Part shown: one piece after another, positions 57,966-64,000 of the stretch
Layout: the number at the start of each line of letters is the position of its first letter
Numbering within the stretch: the first letter of the stretch is position 1
Source of the DNA: Kofleriaceae bacterium
GTDB taxonomy: Bacteria; Myxococcota_A; Polyangia; Haliangiales; Haliangiaceae
Direction: 5' to 3'
Length of the DNA stretch: 64,000 nucleotides
Assembly (NCBI GenBank): GCA_024762925.1
Contig: JANTGM010000001.1
Location: forward strand, 62,001 to 126,000
Made by a program: the position numbers and the translations under genes
The notes under the pieces: model-generated
What the model saw: the letters and a program-made list of their open reading frames with translations, nothing else
Databases searched by the model: none
What the model was told of the DNA's origin: nothing

Positions 57966-58646
57966 GTGAAGTGGTTCCATCACATCGCAGAGAAGATCGG
58001 ACGAGTCGAGCACACCCCGGCCGAGCACGGCGACGCCATATCAGAACTTTTCTATCGTCGTTCACTCTACGAAACGAGCGAAGAGTTTCTACGCGACCTT
58101 TTGGCGGTGTTTCCCGAGGGGGAGCCACTTGCCGATGCAGATTTGCGAGTCCTGCTCCAAAAACTTCGTGGAATCTGGGGTGCCGAGCAGGCTCTGGCTC
58201 TTGGAGAGCTTGCGGAGCAACGTGCGTTTTGGCTTGGCCTGGCTGACCACACAGGGTCGGCATATGCGCATGCATGCTACGGAGATACCCTACTTGTAGG
58301 TGGGCAACATGCGGAGGCAGTGGAAGCGTTCGCGCTTTCGCTAGAGCTTGCCCCCGAACTGCTGCCGGAAATCGCTCAGGACCTCGACGATGTCGCTCGA
58401 GAAGTGGGTGGGTCAGTCTGGCTACACTTCTGCTTGGCCAAGCTGGCCGCACTCATTGGGGGACAAGCGAACCCTGACGACGATGAGAGCCGTGAGCTGT
58501 ATTCCGAACTTCTAGAGGAGTTTTCTGGAGATAGTGAGGCGCTTGAGCGGATTCACTACCACGGTCAGGTACTCGAAGAGGCGGTCAAACGTGGCGAGAT
58601 GCCGAGGGCTATGGTGCTGCGCTCTGGTAAGCGTACCGAAAACTGA
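57966..58646 (+). CDS. TPR-like cytosolic protein
   Basis: 226 residues, no signal peptide, mostly helical. SAYAHACYGDTLLVGGQHAEAVEAFALSLELAP fits one or two tetratricopeptide repeats (about residues 97-129). The probable start is GTG 57966, although GGA lies unusually close to it. An acidic C-terminal part follows (DDDESRELYSELLEEFSGD). It lies 15 bp after the sulfatase-like gene and 45 bp before a Ser/Thr kinase, so it may be part of the kinase signalling unit. Specific function unknown. Confidence 0.7.
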   Translation: MKWFHHIAEKIGRVEHTPAEHGDAISELFYRRSLYETSEEFLRDLLAVFPEGEPLADADLRVLLQKLRGIWGAEQALALGELAEQRAFWLGLADHTGSAYAHACYGDTLLVGGQHAEAVEAFALSLELAPELLPEIAQDLDDVAREVGGSVWLHFCLAKLAALIGGQANPDDDESRELYSELLEEFSGDSEALERIHYHGQVLEEAVKRGEMPRAMVLRSGKRTEN

Positions 58647-58691
58647 TAGCGCGTTGCGGTCGCGCCACAGGATTGTCCGTATACTCTGGGC

Positions 58692-60287
58692 GTGACCTCG
58701 CTTGTTGGAAGTCTGCTGCCACGCGCAGAGCGGCCTTTCGGTAAGTACGAGCTGTGCGCAAAGATCGCCACTGGAGGCATGGCGGAAATTCTGCTTGCCC
58801 GTGAGACAACGGATGATGAGTCCAGGCTTGTTGTCATCAAACGAGTCCTCCCGCACTTGCTTGATGAGTCTCGCTTCATTGCGATGTTTCGCGACGAAGG
58901 CCGGTTGGCTGCGCAGATCATTCACGAGAATGTGTGTCGGGTTTTTGGCTCGGGAGCGCACCAGCAAACCTACTTCATCGCTATGGAATACCTACACGGG
59001 GTTCCGCTCTCACGGTTGCTGATTCGCGCTGCTCGCACCAAGAAGCCCGTTGACATCGCGATCGCGGTCGGCATTGTGATGCAATGTGCAAGAGGGCTTC
59101 ACCACGCGCATGAACTTACGTCCCGTGATGGCCGCCCACTCGACGTCGTGCACCGAGACGTTTCACCGCCTAACATTCTGGTGACAGTAGACGGCGTCGC
59201 CAAGATGCTCGATTTTGGAGTGGCCAAGGCTCGTGGTGCTACACAAAAGACCCGCACTGGCACGGTCAAGGGGAAAAACTCCTACATGTCGCCTGAACAG
59301 ATCCTGGGCGAGGCGGTGGATAGGCGCAGTGACGTCTTTTCCCTAGGTATTGTTCTTTGGGAGTCGCTCACGACAAAGCGCCTGTTTAGCCGAGAGACAG
59401 ATTTTCTGACCTTTACGGCGATAACAAAGGCGGAGATTCCTGACGTCCAAGAGCTACGAGCTGATGTGAGCGACGAGTTGGCGATGGTTGTCAAGAAGGC
59501 GCTAGCCCAGGATCGAGAGGCGCGCTATGCAACCGCCAAGGAATTCTGCGAAGCCTTGGAGCAAGCGCTCGATGGCGAAGAAGCGACCCGTGAGACCATC
59601 GGCGAGTTCATTTGCGCGTCCTTTTCGAAGGAGCTCGCTGCTAATGAAGCTCTAGCAAACACCATTGCCAACGGTGGGATGGACGCGGTCGCTGAAGAGC
59701 CAACCGAGCAGCCCGCTCGCCCCCGCCCATCAACACAGCCCCTCAGCCAGGCGGCGATTGAAAACGCGCTCGCGGAAGCCACCTCCTCGCCGCCGCTCGA
59801 GACAACGAATACCGAGCAGCTTCGGGGCGCGCCAAACGAACACCGAAAGCTCGTCGTTCCGGTTGTTCTCGCAAGTCTCGTCTCTGGGGCAGCCGTCCTA
59901 TATTTCACCCGCAACGGCGCCCCAAAGCCCGCTGCCTCTGCGCTCGCGGTGGTCGTCGATGCTGGCCTGGAATCGACAAGAGTCGAGCCGAGACTTGTTG
60001 CGACGCCCGCGAAGATCGCAATGGATGCTGCCCCCAAGGTCGAGAAGGTGACAAGCGTTGACCCGCCCAAGGTGGACAAACGCCCAGCCTATCTCACGAT
60101 TGATTCAGCGCCGTACGCGACGATTTTTGTTGATGGAAAGAAGCTCGGTGTGACCCCGATCTTCAAAGCCAAGCTGTCACCCGGAAGTCACAAACTCAAG
60201 GCTGTGTCTGCCACCGGGGCGAAACAGCACATAAGAGTCAAGCTAAAACCGGGGCGAACCAAGAATCTAGGTCGCCTGCACTGGTAG
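58692..60287 (+). CDS. Ser/Thr protein kinase with C-terminal PEGA domain
   Basis: 531 residues, starting with GTG. The N-terminal kinase domain is complete: glycine loop IATGGMAEILLA, Lys50 in VVIKR, HRDVSPPN (154-161), DFGVAKA (from 174), YMSPEQ. After an Ala/Thr/Pro-rich linker comes one membrane helix (VPVVLASLVSGAAVLYF), then an extracytoplasmic Ala/Pro-rich stalk and a PEGA domain (LTIDSAPYATIFVDGKKLG, about 475-531). This is the standard myxobacterial membrane kinase layout. Its target is unknown; the downstream TPR membrane protein is the first candidate partner. Confidence 0.92.
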   Translation: MTSLVGSLLPRAERPFGKYELCAKIATGGMAEILLARETTDDESRLVVIKRVLPHLLDESRFIAMFRDEGRLAAQIIHENVCRVFGSGAHQQTYFIAMEYLHGVPLSRLLIRAARTKKPVDIAIAVGIVMQCARGLHHAHELTSRDGRPLDVVHRDVSPPNILVTVDGVAKMLDFGVAKARGATQKTRTGTVKGKNSYMSPEQILGEAVDRRSDVFSLGIVLWESLTTKRLFSRETDFLTFTAITKAEIPDVQELRADVSDELAMVVKKALAQDREARYATAKEFCEALEQALDGEEATRETIGEFICASFSKELAANEALANTIANGGMDAVAEEPTEQPARPRPSTQPLSQAAIENALAEATSSPPLETTNTEQLRGAPNEHRKLVVPVVLASLVSGAAVLYFTRNGAPKPAASALAVVVDAGLESTRVEPRLVATPAKIAMDAAPKVEKVTSVDPPKVDKRPAYLTIDSAPYATIFVDGKKLGVTPIFKAKLSPGSHKLKAVSATGAKQHIRVKLKPGRTKNLGRLHW

Positions 60288-60320
60288 GGAGCCCAACCAC
60301 TGCTGGTATGATCTCGGGCT

Positions 60321-61349
60321 ATGGGCGGCTTTGGGAGAACAGTAAGACGCTTAGCGATGGTCGCGATGTTGTTGGCTGCAGGAGTTGCTTCAAGCTCTGC
60401 GGATCCAAGAGTCGAGCCGCCATCACTGATTGAGGCTCGTAGCGCAATGGAAGCCGCCGAGTTTTCCCAGGTTCTGACGTTGACCGCCAAGGCGATCGCT
60501 GCTGGTGGTCTTACTTCGTTGCAGCTACAGGAATGTTACCGGTTTGAAGGCGAAGCGTTGGTTGCTGTAGGCAAGGCATCCGAAGCACGCGGCGTATTCG
60601 CAAAGCTCTTGATACTCAATCCAGACGCCCAACTCGGTGAGTTCGTTTCTCCGAAGATCACCGAGGAGCTTGAAGCCGCCCGGGCCGAGCTTGGTGGACA
60701 GCAGCTGCAAGCCAGTGCCGAGGCGCTAGCCAGCGGTGGTGTCTCGATTCGGGTCGAGGCCGATCCGCAGTCGATGTCGAGTGAAGCCGAGATGGTCTAC
60801 GAAGGCAGTGGCGGTGCTGTGGCTCAGGTGCGCAGCAAGCTCACAAATGGCTCGGCAACCTTTGATGTTCCCACCGGGGCCTCTGAGACGATCGAAGTCC
60901 GGATCTTGGACGGCAGCGGCAATGCCCTCGCGAGCTACAGGGTTGCTCGCAAGGAGCCAATCAAAGCCGTCACCAAGCTCAGTGCAGGACCGAAAGCTCC
61001 ACAATCGAGCCAACCAGTTTGGTCTCGTTGGTGGGTTTGGGCCGCAGGCAGCGCGACGATGGGCGTCATTGGAGGAGGCTTTGGCGTGGCATCACAGCAG
61101 GCACAGGACGATCTTGATGAGGTGTTGCAATCCCCTGGCGATCACTTCTTTGCGGACGCGAGCAAGCTTGAAGACAAAGCCCGCTCAAGAGCCACCTTTG
61201 CCAACATCAGTTTTGTTGCGGCCGGTGGGCTCGCAGCTGCATCAGCGTACTTCTACTTTCGTGGTCGCTCCACCGAATCTGCTGCCACGATCATTCCCTC
61301 CGTGGATGCATCTGGGACTTCTTCCTTGCAGCTTGTGGGGATGTTCTAG
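60321..61349 (+). CDS. Exported TPR-type protein with two C-terminal membrane helices
   Basis: 342 residues. A signal peptide (LAMVAMLLAAGVASSSA) is followed by a helical tetratricopeptide-like region (EARSAMEAAEFSQVLTL, YRFEGEALVAVGKASEARGVF), then a small beta domain (about residues 140-210). Two hydrophobic helices come near the end (WWVWAAGSATMGVIGGGFGV and FVAAGGLAAASAYFYF). Proteins of this outline often follow PEGA kinases in myxobacteria. It sits 33 bp after the kinase gene and is probably in its operon. No enzymatic motif is seen. Confidence 0.75.
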   Translation: MGGFGRTVRRLAMVAMLLAAGVASSSADPRVEPPSLIEARSAMEAAEFSQVLTLTAKAIAAGGLTSLQLQECYRFEGEALVAVGKASEARGVFAKLLILNPDAQLGEFVSPKITEELEAARAELGGQQLQASAEALASGGVSIRVEADPQSMSSEAEMVYEGSGGAVAQVRSKLTNGSATFDVPTGASETIEVRILDGSGNALASYRVARKEPIKAVTKLSAGPKAPQSSQPVWSRWWVWAAGSATMGVIGGGFGVASQQAQDDLDEVLQSPGDHFFADASKLEDKARSRATFANISFVAAGGLAAASAYFYFRGRSTESAATIIPSVDASGTSSLQLVGMF

Positions 61350-62212
61350 TGCGAGCTTCATCGGCATTGAATCGCTGTGGCCACGGACCCTGCGCGAGAT
61401 TTGAACCGATTCGAAGAAGGGACGTGGGAGCGCACCTGCTCGCTCTCATGGCGTTTTTGTTGCTTGGCTGCGCGGCAAATGCCTGCACCGTCAACGGCAA
61501 CTACTCGGCCGAGGGCTTTGCGTGCGATGAGCAACAACCGTGTCCAGTGGGCTTTGATTGCCTAGCTGGCGTGTGTAGCGCCATGCCATCGTCCTTCGAT
61601 GGAGGAGATGCGCCCGACGCAGGCGAACTCGCTTGTCTTCCGTTCGTCGAACTCAGCGACACCTTTGACGGACCTGACATCGATGCTCAATGGATCCAAG
61701 CCGTCGGCAATGGCACCAGCTTGGAACTCATGAGTGGTGCCGTCGTGCTCACTCCTGGAACTGTCAATCCCACGCGCTTTGCAAGACTTCGCTCGGAGAA
61801 ACTCAACTTCGCAGATAGGCGAGTGGCCTTGGAAGTCGTTCAGATGGTCAACACCGCCACTGCGGCGATTGGTGAGTTGCGGGTCGCGATCACCGCCAGT
61901 GACTACTTCGTGATTCGCCAAAGCGCTGGTGTCTTGCAGTTTGGCCGAGTTGAGCTTGAGAGTCTCGATGTCCTGGCCGCCGTGCCCTACGACGCCGTAG
62001 CACACCGGTGGTTGCAGTTCCGCGAGATCGACGGCGAGCTCTTTGGCGACACCTCGTCCGATGGCCAGACTTGGACCCAGCTCGGTTCGGTGGCCCACAA
62101 TGAAATCCCAGAATTTCGGGTCACAATTGCTGCTGGAACCGAAGAGCGCATTGATGAGCCAGGTTCTCTTCACATTGACAACGTGAATTCTGGTAGTTCT
62201 CTTTGTGAATGA
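61349..62212 (+). CDS. Lipoprotein with Cys-rich segment and beta-sandwich-like domain
   Basis: 287 residues if the GTG at 61349 is used, sharing one base with the upstream stop; GTG 61424 gives a more standard short signal peptide ending LLLGC. Next is CTVNGNYSAEGFACDEQQ with a Cys-rich CPVGFDCLAGVC motif that recurs in myxobacterial surface proteins. An acidic linker and a domain of about 190 residues follow, beginning LSDTFDGPDIDAQWIQAVG, which resembles DUF1349/LamG-type glycan-binding beta-sandwiches. Ligand unknown. Its stop overlaps the ABC-F start (ATGA). Confidence 0.7.
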   Translation: MRASSALNRCGHGPCARFEPIRRRDVGAHLLALMAFLLLGCAANACTVNGNYSAEGFACDEQQPCPVGFDCLAGVCSAMPSSFDGGDAPDAGELACLPFVELSDTFDGPDIDAQWIQAVGNGTSLELMSGAVVLTPGTVNPTRFARLRSEKLNFADRRVALEVVQMVNTATAAIGELRVAITASDYFVIRQSAGVLQFGRVELESLDVLAAVPYDAVAHRWLQFREIDGELFGDTSSDGQTWTQLGSVAHNEIPEFRVTIAAGTEERIDEPGSLHIDNVNSGSSLCE

Positions 62213-64000
62213 GTCTTCTGGTTCTGGAAAACGCCGGCCTGAGTTTCGGCGATCGCGATATCTTCAGCGAGCTTGACCTGCGCATCAGCGAAGGGGAGCG
62301 CATTGGTCTTGTGGGACCCAACGGTTCGGGTAAGTCAACGTTGCTCAAAGTCATGGGCAATCATCAGGCTCTCGATAAAGGCAAGCTGCAGGTGAGTCGC
62401 GGTGCACGCATTGGCTATCTCCCTCAGGACATCGAACTCACAAGTGACCTTAGCCTTCGAGATTATGTTCTTAGCAGTGTGCCTGGACGGACCGAACTCG
62501 ACGAGCAGCTGGCAACTTGCGAGGCGGAACTCGAAGAGGCGACGAAGGTAGGTGGCGACGACGAGCTCATGATGGAGCTAGCGACTCGGCTCTCCGAATT
62601 GCACGAGCGAATTGATCACTTTGAGCGATTCTATTCCGAACACGAGGCCATGCGCATTTTAGGTGGCCTTGGGTTTGAGACCGGCGATCGTGACCGAGGC
62701 ATGGGGGAGTTCTCGGGTGGTTGGAAAATGCGTGGCGTTCTTGCCGCGCTGCTCTTTCAACAACCTGATTTGATGCTTCTCGACGAGCCGACTAACCACC
62801 TCGATATGCCAAGCGTGGCGTGGTTCAGTGAATTTCTGAAGCGCTACAAGCGGTCCTTTATTCTAATCTCCCACGATAGAGATTTTCTGAATGAGCAAAT
62901 CAGTAAGGTGGTTAGTTTCGAGGTGGAGGGCGTCCGATCGTACCGAGGTGACTACGAAGCCTACAAGAAGCAGCGCGCGGAAGAGGCCGAGATTCTCACC
63001 AACAAGGCCGAGAACCTGGCCCGGGAACGCGAGCACATGCAGAAATTCATCGATCGCTTTCGAGCGCAGGCCAACAAGGCCGCCGCCGTGCAAAGCCGCG
63101 TAAAGGCGCTCGCCAAGATGGAGAACGTTGAGCGCTATCAAGAGAGGCGCACGATGCGCTTTCACTTTGCCCCTGTCGAACGCACCGTGAACGAAGTATT
63201 GCGCGTCTCGGAACTCGCAAAGTCTTACGACGATGTAGAGGTCTTCAAGAACGTAGACCTCACAGTGAAACGCGGCGAGAAGATCGGCATCATTGGGCCC
63301 AACGGCACCGGTAAGACGACCCTCCTGCGCATTGTCGCGGGGGAACTCGCTCCCACTGCTGGCAAGACCAAGATCGGAAACAAAGTGGATGTCGGCTACT
63401 ACGCGCAGCATCACGCCGACACCTTGCACCGCGAGTCAACGGTGTTTGAGGAGGTGCAGCGGGCAGGCAAGGGCGCTTCTCCCAATCGTGTTCGCAGTGT
63501 GCTCGGCGCGTTCCTCTTTAGCGGCGACGACGTTGACAAGCCGATTAGCGTGCTTTCCGGTGGGGAGCGTGCTCGCGTGGCGCTAGCGAGGCTGCTCATT
63601 CGTCCCGGCCACCTCTTACTCATGGATGAGCCGACAAACCACTTGGATCTCGAGTCGAGTGAATCGCTCGCCCAGGCTCTTAGCGAGTTCGAAGGAACCC
63701 TTGTGTTCGTCTCGCACAACCGAAGCCTCATTCGCACACTGGCGACCACCATCTGGAACGTGGAGGATGGGGCCGTTGAGAGCTATGGCGGCACGTTGGA
63801 TGAGTATATGCACAGCTGCCGTCTTCGGCTCGAAGCGAATGGTGAGGCAAATGGCGCGTCTGCAATTCCGACTGCGGTGTCGACAGCGCCAGAACTCGCC
63901 AAAGCCAAGAACGTGTCGAGCAAGAAAGAGGATGCTCAAGCGCGCAAACGCCGGGAGGCAGAAGCTCGCAAGCATCGCGCAAAGGTCATTGGGCCGCTAG
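62209..64000 (+). CDS. ABC-F family ATPase, C terminus beyond window
   Basis: Soluble twin-ATPase; ABC-F proteins act on ribosomes in translation rescue or antibiotic protection. ATG 62209 overlaps the upstream stop as ATGA; 597 codons are visible and the frame is still open at the edge. Domain 1: GPNGSGKST (36-44), FSGGWKMR signature, LLLDEPTNHLD. An arm/linker follows with KAAAVQSRVKALAKMENVE. Domain 2: GPNGTGKTT, LSGGERARVALARL, LLMDEPTNHLD. The visible end becomes Lys/Ala/Arg-rich (KKEDAQARKRREAEARK), the start of the usual C-terminal coiled coil. Subfamily Uup/YheS-like; I cannot assign a specific name. Confidence 0.92.
   Translation, partial: MSLLVLENAGLSFGDRDIFSELDLRISEGERIGLVGPNGSGKSTLLKVMGNHQALDKGKLQVSRGARIGYLPQDIELTSDLSLRDYVLSSVPGRTELDEQLATCEAELEEATKVGGDDELMMELATRLSELHERIDHFERFYSEHEAMRILGGLGFETGDRDRGMGEFSGGWKMRGVLAALLFQQPDLMLLDEPTNHLDMPSVAWFSEFLKRYKRSFILISHDRDFLNEQISKVVSFEVEGVRSYRGDYEAYKKQRAEEAEILTNKAENLAREREHMQKFIDRFRAQANKAAAVQSRVKALAKMENVERYQERRTMRFHFAPVERTVNEVLRVSELAKSYDDVEVFKNVDLTVKRGEKIGIIGPNGTGKTTLLRIVAGELAPTAGKTKIGNKVDVGYYAQHHADTLHRESTVFEEVQRAGKGASPNRVRSVLGAFLFSGDDVDKPISVLSGGERARVALARLLIRPGHLLLMDEPTNHLDLESSESLAQALSEFEGTLVFVSHNRSLIRTLATTIWNVEDGAVESYGGTLDEYMHSCRLRLEANGEANGASAIPTAVSTAPELAKAKNVSSKKEDAQARKRREAEARKHRAKVIGPL

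Overview
The window looks like chromosomal DNA from a Myxococcota-type deltaproteobacterium, probably of the Polyangia lineage. I infer this from style, not from a marker gene. Many predicted lipoproteins carry Asp/Ala/Gly-rich linkers after the lipid Cys. There are two von Willebrand A lipoproteins, a Ser/Thr kinase with a C-terminal PEGA domain beside a TPR protein, and several lipoproteins with a single heme-c motif. No rRNA, tRNA, CRISPR array, insertion sequence, integrase or phage gene was found. Base composition was not counted.

Layout. 1-5.5 kb: a cut-off sulfatase-like lipoprotein, a poly-glycine mini-lipoprotein, a heme-containing fatty acid cis/trans isomerase (Cti) and a VWA lipoprotein. 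5.5-14.6 kb: surface-glycoconjugate-type genes (family-2 glycosyltransferase with TPR, FkbM methyltransferase, GT4 glycosyltransferase, UPF0104 membrane protein, DUF547 protein, sulfotransferase, methyltransferase), interrupted by the ergothioneine pair egtD-egtB. 14.7-15.9 kb: an M20-family amidohydrolase. 15.9-16.6 kb: a gene-free stretch with hairpins and a degenerate 162-bp-period repeat. 16.6-26.3 kb: an 11-gene complex I operon (nuoABCDHIJKLMN) without nuoEFG. 26.3-28.5 kb: an orphan kinase-fold protein and a lipoprotein with a 27-bp coding tandem repeat. 28.5-38.4 kb: the branched-chain amino-acid cluster, with ilvB-ilvN-ilvC-leuA-leuC-leuD-leuB on the minus strand and ilvD divergent from it. 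38.7-45.4 kb: a zinc-ribbon membrane protein, mtaB, an old-yellow-enzyme homologue, a three-gene heme lipoprotein / heme porin / heme lipoprotein operon, aat and a four-helix membrane protein. 45.4-50.5 kb: cysDN (sulfate activation, with a degenerate APS-kinase tail) divergent from maeB. 50.6-54.2 kb: an eIF1/SUI1-like gene, kbl and an SDR threonine dehydrogenase (threonine to glycine), then a quinone oxidoreductase. 54.3-64 kb: a second VWA lipoprotein, a second sulfatase-like lipoprotein, and a tight block of TPR protein, Ser/Thr kinase, TPR membrane protein, lipoprotein and ABC-F ATPase that runs off the right edge.

How the parts fit. Most of the window is ordinary core metabolism in compact operons with 1-8 bp overlaps (ATGA junctions are common), and two convergent gene pairs even share stop-codon bases. 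Sulfur chemistry recurs: sulfate activation (cysDN), a PAPS-type sulfotransferase, two sulfatase-superfamily lipoproteins and ergothioneine synthesis. Calling these one pathway is inference. The least conventional items are the heme-lipoprotein/heme-porin operon at 42.2-44.1 kb, the orphan kinase-fold protein at 26.3 kb, the altered Walker A in the APS-kinase-like domain of CysN, and Cti predicted as a lipoprotein.
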